A DNA stretch of 64,000 nucleotides from Bacteroidaceae bacterium (lineage in GTDB: Bacteria; Bacteroidota; Bacteroidia; Bacteroidales; Bacteroidaceae), in the NCBI GenBank assembly GCA_030843315.1, contig JAUUPT010000008.1, forward strand, positions 1 to 64,000, in the 5' to 3' direction. Positions 52,284 to 60,738 of the stretch are shown piece by piece. The notes beneath the pieces are model-generated. The model was not told the DNA's origin, made no database searches, and saw only the letters and a program-made list of their open reading frames with translations. A program made the translations under genes and the position numbers. The stretch's first letter is position 1. Each line of letters begins with the position of its first letter.

Positions 52284-53048
52284 ATGAAGAATGTATATTT
52301 CCTATCCGACGCTCATCTTGGCTCCCGGGCCATAGAGCACAGCCGCACTCAGGAGCGCAGGCTGGTGAACTTTCTGGACAGCATCAAGCATAAAGCAGCT
52401 GCCGTGTACTTGCTGGGAGACATTTTCGACTTCTGGTACGAGTTCCGCACCGTAGTGCCTAAAGGCTATACCCGCTTTCTGGGGAAACTGTCCGAACTGA
52501 CCGACCTGGGCGTGGAAGTACACTTCTTCACCGGCAACCACGACCTGTGGTGCGGTGACTACCTGACGACCGAATGCGGCGTCATCATCCACCGCGAACC
52601 ACTCACCACCGAAATCTACGGGAAAGAATTCTACCTTGCCCACGGTGACGGGCTGGGCGATCCGGACAAGAAGTACCGCTTCCTGCGCTCCATGTTCCAT
52701 AGCCCCACCCTCCAAATGCTCTTCTCCTCCCTCCACCCCCGCTGGAGCATCGACCTGGGACTGACCTGGGCAAAGCACAGCCGAATGAAACGCATCAATG
52801 GCAAAGAACCCGAATACTTGGGAGAAGACAAGGAATACCTGGTACTCTACACCAAAGAGTATCTGAAAAGTCATCCCAACATCAATTACTTCCTCTACGG
52901 ACATCGCCACATCGAACTGGATCTGATGCTGAGCGCCACCGCCCGCATACTGATCCTTGGGGATTGGATAAACTACTTCTCTTATGCCGTATTCGACGGC
53001 GAAAACCTCTTCCTGGAAGAGTTCATCGAAGGAGAAACCAAATTATAA
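52284..53048 (+). CDS. lpxH: UDP-2,3-diacylglucosamine hydrolase
   Basis: 254 residues from the ATG at 52284; an in-frame TTG at 52266 is less likely. Calcineurin-like phosphoesterase motifs in order: FLSDAHLGS, LLGDIFDFWYE, FTGNHDLWCG, LAHGDGLGD, YGHRHIEL. It removes UMP from UDP-diacylglucosamine to give lipid X, a step in lipid A synthesis. Degenerate TTGATA/TTGATAA repeats fill the short gap before its start. Confidence 0.92.
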   Translation: MKNVYFLSDAHLGSRAIEHSRTQERRLVNFLDSIKHKAAAVYLLGDIFDFWYEFRTVVPKGYTRFLGKLSELTDLGVEVHFFTGNHDLWCGDYLTTECGVIIHREPLTTEIYGKEFYLAHGDGLGDPDKKYRFLRSMFHSPTLQMLFSSLHPRWSIDLGLTWAKHSRMKRINGKEPEYLGEDKEYLVLYTKEYLKSHPNINYFLYGHRHIELDLMLSATARILILGDWINYFSYAVFDGENLFLEEFIEGETKL

Positions 53049-53066
53049 CCCACAAATAGAATCTCT

Positions 53067-54143
53067 ATGAAAACGTTAAAACTGAAAAACATGATTGCCG
53101 GATGCCTGCTTATAGCAGCCATACTCCCGGCATGGGGACAACCCGCCCCGGCACAGGATGCACACCTACCACGCGCCACCGCCCCAAAGAAACTGGAGAA
53201 TGCAATGGTAAAGTACCTCGATACTGTGAAGAAAGCCGAACAAGACCTGCACAGCATCATGATAGTGCAACACGGCAACGTGGTTGCCGCCGAATGGATG
53301 AGCGAAGGCAAGGAAAACGAACCACACATCCTGAACTCCGTCAGCAAGACATTCACCGCCACTGCCGTAGGACTTGCCATTGCCGAAGGAAGGCTGAAAC
53401 TGACCGACAAAGTCATCTCCTTTTTCCCCGACAAACTCCCAGCTACCGTCAGCGAGAACCTGGCAGCTATGACCGTACGCGACCTGCTGACCATGAACTG
53501 CGGACACGACGTAGACCCTACGGGAAGCATCAACCGGAAAACAGGCAACGACTGGGTGCAAGATTTCCTCGCCTACCCGGTGGAGCACAAGCCCGGCACG
53601 TTCTTTACATACAACAGCGTAGGAACCTATATGCTCTCGGCCATCGTGCAGAAGCTGACGGGCGAGAAAATAGTAGATTATCTCTATCCACGGCTGTTCC
53701 AGCCGCTTGGCATTGACAAGCCCCGATGGGAAGAGAGTCCGCAAGGCATCAACACCGGTGGTTGGGGTCTGTACCTCAAGACGGAAGACCTCGCTAAGGT
53801 GGGACAACTCTTCCTGCAAAAAGGCAAATGGAACGGACAGCAAATATTGCCCGAGGAATGGGTGAAAGAAGCATCCGCCTACCAGGTGTCGTCGCTGCCT
53901 GCAGGCAAGAAGCCGGAACAAGTGAAAGCAGAAAAGATGAGTGCCAAGACCAGCGACTGGCTACAAGGCTACGGCTACCAGATGTGGCGTTGCCGTCACA
54001 ATGGCTATCGTGCCGACGGAGCTAACGGCCAATACATCCTGGTGATGCCCGACAAGGATGCCGTCATCGCCGTCACTGCACATATCGGAGATATGCAGGC
54101 TGAATTGGATTTGATTTGGAAGTACCTGCTCCCGGCGTTATAA
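53067..54143 (+). CDS. Exported serine hydrolase of the beta-lactamase family
   Basis: 358 residues with a signal peptide ending near PAWGQ. The class C beta-lactamase/penicillin-binding fold is shown by SVSKTFTA (SxxK, near residue 93-96) and the tyrosine motif in FTYNSVGTYML near 180. Family members include esterases, D-amino acid peptidases and true beta-lactamases; nothing here singles out resistance. It lies 18 bases after lpxH. Confidence 0.88.
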   Translation: MKTLKLKNMIAGCLLIAAILPAWGQPAPAQDAHLPRATAPKKLENAMVKYLDTVKKAEQDLHSIMIVQHGNVVAAEWMSEGKENEPHILNSVSKTFTATAVGLAIAEGRLKLTDKVISFFPDKLPATVSENLAAMTVRDLLTMNCGHDVDPTGSINRKTGNDWVQDFLAYPVEHKPGTFFTYNSVGTYMLSAIVQKLTGEKIVDYLYPRLFQPLGIDKPRWEESPQGINTGGWGLYLKTEDLAKVGQLFLQKGKWNGQQILPEEWVKEASAYQVSSLPAGKKPEQVKAEKMSAKTSDWLQGYGYQMWRCRHNGYRADGANGQYILVMPDKDAVIAVTAHIGDMQAELDLIWKYLLPAL

Positions 54144-54244
54144 AACGTTTATTCTCCCGAATGATTCTCAAAAGAGAAGCGTGTCTTTGAAACTTTTTGC
54201 GGCAATCGGGGTTTATCATAAGAAACCATTAAAACAAAAGTGTT

Positions 54245-54454
54245 ATGGATGATATGATTTACAGAAACGACTCCATTGCCGAAGAGAACTTAGATCCTCA
54301 TGGACGCCCGGCAATAGATAAATTTGAAGAGTGGGGCGAAGAGGTTTCCGAACGGACAGACCTCGGCTACAAAGACAAGAAGGTGAAATCAGAGGAAGAG
54401 CGGAAGAAACTCACCGAAGAGATAGACCGGATAATCAAAGCAGATTTGGAATAA
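54245..54454 (+). CDS. Small charged protein of unknown function
   Basis: 69 residues, about 45 percent charged (many Asp, Glu, Lys and Arg), with no membrane segment or signal. The first half is probably disordered (NLDPHGRPAIDKF), and the end is a predicted helix (SEEERKKLTEEIDRIIKADL). I do not recognise the family. It is a single gene with a strong terminator 16 bases after the stop. Codon use looks normal, so it is probably real. Confidence 0.7.
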   Translation: MDDMIYRNDSIAEENLDPHGRPAIDKFEEWGEEVSERTDLGYKDKKVKSEEERKKLTEEIDRIIKADLE

Positions 54455-54470
54455 GGTATATTACTACAAG

Positions 54471-54517
54471 AAAGAAGATAGGCTGAATCAAAAGTGTTGA
54501 TTCAGCCTATCTTCTTT
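54471..54517. terminator. Bidirectional terminator
   Basis: A perfect 20-base inverted repeat (54471-54490 with 54498-54517, seven-base loop) between the convergent small gene and the alkaline phosphatase gene. The ends are A-rich on the left and T-rich on the right, which suits both directions. Confidence 0.88.
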
Positions 54518-54530
54518 AAGTATAAAAGGA

Positions 54531-55931
54531 TTATTTATATCCCGCAGCCTTTGCGATGCGCTTCGGGATTTCCGTATTATCCATCTTGCCTTCGAACAGT
54601 TTGGAACCTGCACCTATTGCAAATACCGGAACATAGCCTGCCGTATGGTTAGGACTTGTCCAGCCTACCATTGCAATCTGACTCATCACCTTGCGGGCAA
54701 CGGCAGCAAGCGGTTCGGTCTTGGCATAAAGACTTTCTTCAAAGACAACGTGGTTCTTTACAAAGGAATCCTCGTATTCGTCACGGAGCATCTTCTCCTG
54801 TTCCCAAGTCAAAGGCAATGTTTTCCAGAATCCCATTCTGTCGGCAAGCAGTGCTTTCACCTCTTCCCAAGAGACTTTATTACCCTTCTCCTTGCGCAAG
54901 TCAGTTATTGCTACGGAAAGCAGTTCCTGAGATTGTTTTTGGTTTACCAAAGACTTCAGATACAGTTCGTACTTGGAAGTGCCCAAGCCCAAGCCGCCGG
55001 TTTCGTGGTCGGCTGTAATCACAATCAGCGTTTCCTTCGGATGCTTCTTATAGAACTCGTATGCCACTTTCACGGCATTGTCCATATCAACCACTTCTTC
55101 GAACGCAGTGGCGGGGTCGTTGCCGTGGCAAGCCCAGTCTATCTTCCCGCCTTCTACCATCAGGAAGAATCCCTTGTTGTTTCCTTTGGTCAGGAAGGAG
55201 ATAGCGCTTTCTGTAATTTCCGTCAAGGTCAGGTCACCGTCTTTATGGTCGATGGCGTATGGCAGACAGGAAGGATCGGCACCTTCCTTCTGGATAAGCA
55301 CCATCTTCTGTGCATCGGCTGCTTTGGCGTTATATTCGTCCAGCCCTCTGGCAATGGTATATCCGGCTTCTTCGATGATAGGGAAGATGCTCGGAGCTTC
55401 TTTCTTCTCAAAAGTCGTGGTGGGTTTCAGGAAACCGCTGCCGGCATAGAAGTCGAAGTTTGCTTTCGGCAGGTCGAGAGCTATCTCATAGTACATATTG
55501 CGGTTGGGCTGATGAGCATAAAAAGCAGCAGGAGTAGCGTGGTCTACGCTGACACTGGTTGTCACACCCACTCTCTTTCCGGCTTTCTTGGCTTTCTCGG
55601 CAACGGTCTGGAGAGCTTTCTTATTGTCGTCCATGCCGATAGCACCGTTGTAAGTCTTTGCGCCGGTGGAGAGGGCTGTTCCGGCAGCAGAAGAGTCGGT
55701 CACGGAGTTGGTAGCAGAGAAAGTGGTGGCGAAGCTGGCAACCGGGAAGGTAGTAAACAACAGAGGTTTTACTCCGATACGTCCTTCTTGTTCGGCCAGG
55801 TACATTTCCGTTCCGTTCACTTGGTTCACTCCCATTCCATCGCCGATGAAATAGAACACATACTTTGCTTGCTGGGCATACGCGACACCGGTCAGCAGCA
55901 CGAAGAGCAACACATACATTAATCGTTTCAT
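54531..55931 (-). CDS. Alkaline phosphatase
   Basis: 466 residues with a signal peptide ending VAYAQQ. The active-site serine is in VTDSSAAGTALSTGAKT near 80, with metal ligands in ADHETGGLG near 312 and the final His in WTSPNHTAGYVP. The PhoA-type enzyme removes phosphate from many monoesters in the periplasm. Single gene with its own promoter; no Pho box was identified. Confidence 0.94.
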   Translation of the reverse strand: MKRLMYVLLFVLLTGVAYAQQAKYVFYFIGDGMGVNQVNGTEMYLAEQEGRIGVKPLLFTTFPVASFATTFSATNSVTDSSAAGTALSTGAKTYNGAIGMDDNKKALQTVAEKAKKAGKRVGVTTSVSVDHATPAAFYAHQPNRNMYYEIALDLPKANFDFYAGSGFLKPTTTFEKKEAPSIFPIIEEAGYTIARGLDEYNAKAADAQKMVLIQKEGADPSCLPYAIDHKDGDLTLTEITESAISFLTKGNNKGFFLMVEGGKIDWACHGNDPATAFEEVVDMDNAVKVAYEFYKKHPKETLIVITADHETGGLGLGTSKYELYLKSLVNQKQSQELLSVAITDLRKEKGNKVSWEEVKALLADRMGFWKTLPLTWEQEKMLRDEYEDSFVKNHVVFEESLYAKTEPLAAVARKVMSQIAMVGWTSPNHTAGYVPVFAIGAGSKLFEGKMDNTEIPKRIAKAAGYK

Positions 55932-55989
55932 AAGACTTGCTATTTATTTAAAGTTGTTCAAAAAGTCGTCACTGTTTCTTAAAACGTAA

Positions 55990-55997
55990 CAAAGATA
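55990..55997 (-). promoter_or_regulatory. -7 promoter box of the alkaline phosphatase gene
   Basis: On the minus strand TATCTTTG, 58 bases before the start codon; fits TAnnTTTG. Confidence 0.55.
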
Positions 55998-56033
55998 AGG
56001 ATTTCAAACCATTCAGACATGAAGATTCAGTTA

Positions 56034-56075
56034 AAAAAGAGAAGCCGGGAAACAGCTTTACCTGTCCCGGCTTCT
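56034..56075 (-). terminator. Terminator after ackA
   Basis: AGAAGCCGGGA (56040-56050) pairs with TCCCGGCTTCT (56065-56075); on the minus strand the stem is followed by CTTTTTTAA. Confidence 0.88.
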
Positions 56076-56106
56076 TCTTTTCAACCCGTCGGAAAGATAC
56101 TTCCGA

Positions 56107-57306
56107 CTATTTATCGTTCAGAATTGTCATAGTGTCCGAAGCAATCATCAGCTCTTCGTCAGTAGGAATTACTACAACTTTCACTTTGGAGTCGGGAGCG
56201 GATACAACCACTTCCTGACCTTTCACTGCGTTCTTTTCAAAATCCATCTTCACACCGAGGAATTCAAGACCTTCGCACACGGCAGCACGGCAAGTGTACT
56301 GGTTCTCGCCCACACCGCCGGTGAACACGATAACATCTACTCCGCCCATAGCGGCAGCGTATGCACCGATATACTTCTTGATGCGGTAGTTGTACATCTT
56401 GTCTACCATGATGGCTTCTTTATCTCCGGCAGCAACGGCGGCTTCAAGGTCGCGCATGTCACTGGCACCGTTTCTCAGACCGGCTACACCGGATTTCTTG
56501 TTCAACAAATCGGAAACACCGGCCGTGTCAAGTCCTTCCTTATCCATGATAAAGGTTACTGCACCTGCGTCGATGTCGCCGCAACGGGTACCCATCATCA
56601 AGCCTTCCAGCGGGGTAAGTCCCATTGTAGTATCTACACACTTGCCATCTTTCACGGCAGCAATGGATGCACCGTTGCCGATGTGGCAGGTAATCACCTT
56701 CAAGCCTTCGGGCTTCACGCCCAGGAATTCGCACACGCGCTGCGAAACGTAGCGGTGGGATGTTCCGTGGAAACCATAACGGCGGATGCCGTACTTCTTA
56801 TACAATTCATAAGGAATGGCATACAGGTACGCGTACTCCGGCATTGTCTGATGGAAAGCGGTATCGAACACACCTACTTGCGGCACGTTGGGCAAGATGG
56901 CAGCGATGGCATTCACACCTTTCAGGTTGGCAGGGTTATGGAGCGGAGCAAGGTCGTTGCAAGCCGTGAAGGCATCGAGTACTTCCTGCGTCAGCAATAC
57001 AGACTTGCTGAACTTCTCTCCTCCGTGCACCATGCGGTGGCCTACGGCATTGATTTCATCCAGTGACTTGATAGCGCCGTATTCCGGGCTTACCAATGTT
57101 TCGAGGATGAACTCCACACCTACCGTATGTTCGGGAATGTCTTTTTCCAGGATTTTCTTCTCCCCGCCAGGCATCGTAAACTTCAAGAACGAACCTTCCA
57201 GGCCGATCTTCTCAATACCGCCCTGAGCGATAACTTCCTTTTTGCCCATATCAAACAATTTGTACTTGATGGACGAGCTACCGCAATTCAATACTAATAC
57301 TTTCAT
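56107..57306 (-). CDS. ackA: Acetate kinase
   Basis: 399 residues. VLVLNCGSSSIKYKLFD at the start, the second signature GFHGTSHRYVS near 180, and FTGGVGEN near 330 are complete. It converts acetyl phosphate and ADP to acetate and ATP, a main energy step in the mixed-acid fermentation of Bacteroides. It follows pta by 19 bases; both share a promoter upstream of pta and end at the terminator near 56050. Confidence 0.97.
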   Translation of the reverse strand: MKVLVLNCGSSSIKYKLFDMGKKEVIAQGGIEKIGLEGSFLKFTMPGGEKKILEKDIPEHTVGVEFILETLVSPEYGAIKSLDEINAVGHRMVHGGEKFSKSVLLTQEVLDAFTACNDLAPLHNPANLKGVNAIAAILPNVPQVGVFDTAFHQTMPEYAYLYAIPYELYKKYGIRRYGFHGTSHRYVSQRVCEFLGVKPEGLKVITCHIGNGASIAAVKDGKCVDTTMGLTPLEGLMMGTRCGDIDAGAVTFIMDKEGLDTAGVSDLLNKKSGVAGLRNGASDMRDLEAAVAAGDKEAIMVDKMYNYRIKKYIGAYAAAMGGVDVIVFTGGVGENQYTCRAAVCEGLEFLGVKMDFEKNAVKGQEVVVSAPDSKVKVVVIPTDEELMIASDTMTILNDK

Positions 57307-57325
57307 TTTGTCTTAGATTTATAAG

Positions 57326-58345
57326 TTATTTAGAACGTTTTTTAGCCGCAATAGCCTGATTGGCAGTGATGGCAATCATACGATAAACATCTTCGATGGA
57401 GCAACCGCGTGAAAGGTCGTTCACCGGACGGGCGATACCTTGCAGGATGGGGCCTACCGCATCGGCATGTCCCAGGCGTTGCACCAGTTTATATGAAATG
57501 TTTCCAACTTCGAGGCTGGGCACAATCAGCACGTTGGCACTGCCGGCAATAGCAGAACCGGGAGCTTTGTTGGCAGCTACCTCGGGTACCAGGGCAGCAT
57601 CGGCTTGCAGTTCGCCGTCGATGGCCAGGTCCGGTTCCATCTCTTTGGCAATCTTCAATGCCTCTACCACTTTGTCTACCACTTCGTGCTTGGCAGAGCC
57701 TTTCGTAGAGAAACTGAGCAATGCCACTTTGGGCTCTACGCCTACGATAGCCTTCGCGGTCTGTGCCGTGCAAACGGCAATCTGTGCCAACTGTGAGGCA
57801 TCAGGTACGGGAGTCACGGCAACATCACCCATCACCAGGATGCCGTTCTTGCCATACTCGGGAGCATGGGTCAGCAACAGCATGGCGCCGGATACACACG
57901 TAATACCGGGAGTGGTCTTGATAATCTGCAAAGCCGGACGGAGCACGTCGCCCGTAGTGTTGCGGGCACCTGCCAACTGACCGTCGGCATCGCCGTTCTT
58001 AATAATCAGGCAACCCAGGTAAAGAGGATTGAGCACCAGCTTGCGGGCCTCTTCAATGGTCATGCCTTTGTTCTTACGCAACTCAAACAGCAACTGCGCA
58101 TACTCTTCTTTCTTCGGATGATTTTCCGGGTCGATAATAGTTGCTTTCTCTATATTGCCGAGCCCCCACTCTTGGGCACAAGCACGAATCTCTTCCGGAT
58201 TACCCAGAAGAATCAAGTCAGCAACACCGTCAGTCAAGATCTGGTTAGCTGCCTTCAAGGTACGTTCTTCAGTACCTTCGGGAAGAACAATGCGTTGGCG
58301 ATCGGCTTTCGCACGTTCCATAATTCCATTAATTAATCTTTGCAT
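57326..58345 (-). CDS. pta: Phosphate acetyltransferase
   Basis: 339 residues, the short form with only the catalytic domain (no N-terminal DRTGG or P-loop regulatory part). The signatures include RNTTGDVLRPALQIIKT near 125, SFSTKGSAKHE near 205 and PGSAIAGSANVLIVPSL near 263. It makes acetyl phosphate from acetyl-CoA. Operon with ackA. Confidence 0.97.
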   Translation of the reverse strand: MQRLINGIMERAKADRQRIVLPEGTEERTLKAANQILTDGVADLILLGNPEEIRACAQEWGLGNIEKATIIDPENHPKKEEYAQLLFELRKNKGMTIEEARKLVLNPLYLGCLIIKNGDADGQLAGARNTTGDVLRPALQIIKTTPGITCVSGAMLLLTHAPEYGKNGILVMGDVAVTPVPDASQLAQIAVCTAQTAKAIVGVEPKVALLSFSTKGSAKHEVVDKVVEALKIAKEMEPDLAIDGELQADAALVPEVAANKAPGSAIAGSANVLIVPSLEVGNISYKLVQRLGHADAVGPILQGIARPVNDLSRGCSIEDVYRMIAITANQAIAAKKRSK

Positions 58346-58394
58346 GATATTTTAATTGTGTATTATAAATCAGTAGTACGTGTCATTCACGCCG

Positions 58395-58402
58395 CAAAAG
58401 TA
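58395..58402 (-). promoter_or_regulatory. -7 promoter box of pta-ackA
   Basis: On the minus strand TACTTTTG, 49 bases before the start codon; fits TAnnTTTG. The TTGCAAT inverted repeat at 58410-58429 covers the -15 to -35 region and could be a regulator site. Confidence 0.55.
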
Positions 58403-58665
58403 CACAATTTTGCAATATCAACATTGCAATACCGAGTGTTTTTCTGTCCTAATCTTCGTAAATTGTAATATTTAACATAAAGGGATAATCTTAGGCTTCG
58501 CGCGCGTTTCTATTATAATCCATCCGGTTTCAAACAGCCTTTCCAAAGCATACATATGCCAAGCATTTTGTTTTGACAAACGTCGAAACCAAATGAAACT
58601 CTATTCTAATGGCGGGAAAGGTAAAAATATTGACCGCAAGCGGAACAAGCAATAGAGAGAATGCC

Positions 58666-58673
58666 TAACTTTG
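58666..58673 (+). promoter_or_regulatory. -7 promoter box of the lrgA/lrgB-type unit
   Basis: TAACTTTG fits TAnnTTTG, 36 bases before the start codon. Confidence 0.5.
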
Positions 58674-58709
58674 CGGCGGTTTTCAATGGATATATAAGGT
58701 ATAAGTATT

Positions 58710-59048
58710 ATGATTCGTCAATGCGCCATCCTCTTCGGATGTTTAGCCCTGGGTGAACTGATTGTTTTCCTTACGGGTATCAAGCTACCCTCCAGCATCA
58801 TTGGTATGCTGTTGCTCACCCTTTTCTTGAAATTGGGTTGGATAAAGCTGCACTGGGTGCAGGGCATGTCCGACTTCCTGGTTGCTAACTTGGGTTTCTT
58901 CTTCGTGCCGCCCGGCGTGGCGCTGATGCTCTATTTTGACATCATTGCCGCCCAGTTCTGGCCGATAGTTATCGCTTCATTAGTCAGTACCCTGCTGGTG
59001 ATTGTGGTCACCGGATGGGTTCATCAATTAACACGCAGAATCAAATGA
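58710..59048 (+). CDS. CidA/LrgA-family membrane protein
   Basis: 112 residues, nearly all hydrophobic, with four predicted helices. The family segment LPSSIIGMLLLTLFLKLGW is near 26-45 and FFVPPGVALMLYF near 70-82. Holin-like proteins of this family, with the LrgB type encoded next, affect murein hydrolase activity and, in some bacteria, export of small organic acids. Next to pta-ackA, a link to overflow metabolism is possible but unproven. It overlaps the next gene by four bases. Confidence 0.92.
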   Translation: MIRQCAILFGCLALGELIVFLTGIKLPSSIIGMLLLTLFLKLGWIKLHWVQGMSDFLVANLGFFFVPPGVALMLYFDIIAAQFWPIVIASLVSTLLVIVVTGWVHQLTRRIK

Positions 59049-59740
59049 ACTTCTTGGAGAACGAATTTTTCTTGCTGGCTATCACTTTCGGAGTTTTCTT
59101 CTTAGCCAAACTGTTGCAAAAGAAAACAGGAATCATGTTGCTCAACCCCATCCTGCTGACCATCGCCGTGCTCATCATCTTCCTGAAGACGGCGCACATC
59201 AGCTACGAGACTTACAATGAAGGGGGACATCTGATAGAGTTTTGGCTGAAACCGGCGGTTGTGGCGCTGGGAGTGCCGCTTTATCTGCAACTGGAAACGA
59301 TCAAGAAGCAGTTGCTGCCCATCTTGCTATCCCAACTGGCGGGCTGCATTGTCGGTGTCGTCTCCGTGGTGCTGATAGCGAAGCTGATGGGAGCTTCGGA
59401 TGAAATCATCTATTCACTGGCGCCAAAGTCCGTCACTACGCCGATAGCGATGGAAGTGACCAAGACGCTGGGCGGAATACCTTCGCTAACTGCCGCCGTG
59501 GTGGTGTGCGTCGGTCTGCTGGGCGGCATACTGGGTTTCAAGACGATGAAGCTGACCCACATCGGCAGCCCTATGGCGCAAGGGTTGTCGCTGGGAGCCG
59601 CTGCCCACGCGGTAGGCACTTCTACGGCGATGGAAATCAGCAGCAAGTACGGTGCGTTTGCCAGTCTCGGTTTAACGTTGAATGGCATCTTCACGGCTTT
59701 ATTAACACCAACTATATTAAGATTGTTAGGGCTACTCTAA
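59045..59740 (+). CDS. CidB/LrgB-family membrane protein
   Basis: 231 residues from the ATG at 59045 (ATGA overlap with the stop of the lrgA-type gene); the in-frame ATG at 59015 would overlap the previous gene by 34 bases. Six to seven hydrophobic segments are seen. The family motif is LAPKSVTTPIAMEV near 141-154, and GAAAHAVGTSTAMEISSK near 185. Acts together with the LrgA-type partner. Confidence 0.93.
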   Translation: MNFLENEFFLLAITFGVFFLAKLLQKKTGIMLLNPILLTIAVLIIFLKTAHISYETYNEGGHLIEFWLKPAVVALGVPLYLQLETIKKQLLPILLSQLAGCIVGVVSVVLIAKLMGASDEIIYSLAPKSVTTPIAMEVTKTLGGIPSLTAAVVVCVGLLGGILGFKTMKLTHIGSPMAQGLSLGAAAHAVGTSTAMEISSKYGAFASLGLTLNGIFTALLTPTILRLLGLL

Positions 59741-59751
59741 CAAAATCTTCC

Positions 59752-59759
59752 TATTTTTG
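59752..59759 (+). promoter_or_regulatory. -7 promoter box of the DUF2156 gene
   Basis: TATTTTTG fits TAnnTTTG, 33 bases before the start codon. Confidence 0.5.
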
Positions 59760-59792
59760 TTATTCAATATGCTAACCAATTAAAAACAACGT

Positions 59793-60707
59793 ATGATACC
59801 ATTTAAAGATATCGAGTTAAAAGACAAAGACCTCATTACCTCATACACGCAGAACAGCCCGCGACAGAATTGCGACCTTTCATTCTCCAACCTATGCAGT
59901 TGGCGCTTCCTGTATAATACCAAGTTTGCCGTTCAGGACGGATTCCTGTTGTTGAAGTTCTGGGCGGACGGGGAACTGGTATATATGATGCCCATAGGCA
60001 ACGGTGATTTGAACAAAGCATTGGAAGCATTAAGAGAAGATGCCCACCGCGAAGGCCAGCCCCTCTGCCTGCTGGGTATATGTGCCGGGATGTGCTCGGA
60101 GCTGGAAACCTTTATGCCCGGCCGGTTCCAGTTCACTGCCGACCGCGATTATGCCGATTATGTGTATCTGCGCACCGACCTTGCCACACTTTCGGGCAAG
60201 AAGTTCCAGGCGAAACGGAACCACGTCAATAAGTTCAAGCGTACCTACAACTACCAATATACCCCCATCACTCCCGACCGCATTCAGGAATGCCTCGACC
60301 TGGAAGCCGAATGGTGCAAAGCCAATAACTGCGACCAGCACGAAGGAACGGGCAACGAACGCCGCGCACTGATCTATGCCCTTCACAACTTCGAGGCACT
60401 GGGCCTGACGGGAGGCATCTTGCACGTAGATAACCGGATTGCAGCCTTCACCTTCGGTATGCCCATCAACCAAGATACCTTCGGGGTACACGTAGAGAAG
60501 GCTGATACCAGCATCGACGGGGCATACGCAATGATTAACTACGAGTTTGCCAACCACATCCCCGAACAATACGTCTATATAAACCGGGAAGAAGACCTGG
60601 GCATCGAAGGCTTGCGCAAAGCGAAGCTGTCCTATCAGCCTGCCATCATATTGGAGAAGTACGTTGCTTGCCTCAAGGATGAACCGGTGGAGGTGATAAA
60701 GTGGTAG
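59793..60707 (+). CDS. DUF2156-type acyltransferase-fold protein
   Basis: 304 residues, soluble. The pattern fits DUF2156, the GNAT-like double fold of the catalytic half of phosphatidylglycerol lysyltransferases (CDLSFSNLCSWRFLYNTKF start, LRKAKLSYQPAIILEKYV end). The membrane half of MprF is absent. Such stand-alone proteins may transfer aminoacyl or acyl groups; the substrate is unknown. The last codons run into GTGATAAAGTGGT-type repeats that continue to the next gene. Confidence 0.8.
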   Translation: MIPFKDIELKDKDLITSYTQNSPRQNCDLSFSNLCSWRFLYNTKFAVQDGFLLLKFWADGELVYMMPIGNGDLNKALEALREDAHREGQPLCLLGICAGMCSELETFMPGRFQFTADRDYADYVYLRTDLATLSGKKFQAKRNHVNKFKRTYNYQYTPITPDRIQECLDLEAEWCKANNCDQHEGTGNERRALIYALHNFEALGLTGGILHVDNRIAAFTFGMPINQDTFGVHVEKADTSIDGAYAMINYEFANHIPEQYVYINREEDLGIEGLRKAKLSYQPAIILEKYVACLKDEPVEVIKW

Positions 60708-60738
60708 GTGATTAGTGATAAGGTGATAAAGTGATTAG
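60700..60738. repeat. Degenerate GTGAT repeats at a gene junction
   Basis: The 32-base gap and the end of the DUF2156 gene are made of GTGATAAAG, GTGATTAG and similar words. Related spacers occur at 28795-28812, 42326-42357 and 52258-52280. Confidence 0.6.

Larger units (their letters stand above)
58346..58709. other. Intergenic region between divergent pta and the lrgA-type gene
   Basis: No gene is seen in these 364 bases. It holds the pta promoter box (58395-58402), an inverted repeat TTGCAAT-N6-ATTGCAA (58410-58429) just upstream of that box, and the promoter box of the lrgA-type gene at 58666-58673. Confidence 0.6.

Noticed and set aside
53067..54143. Beta-lactam resistance gene
   Set aside because: The fold is shared with esterases and peptidases, and no sequence feature identifies a true beta-lactamase.
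54645..55922. 425-codon open frame antisense to alkaline phosphatase
   Set aside because: Shadow frame of a gene with intact catalytic motifs.
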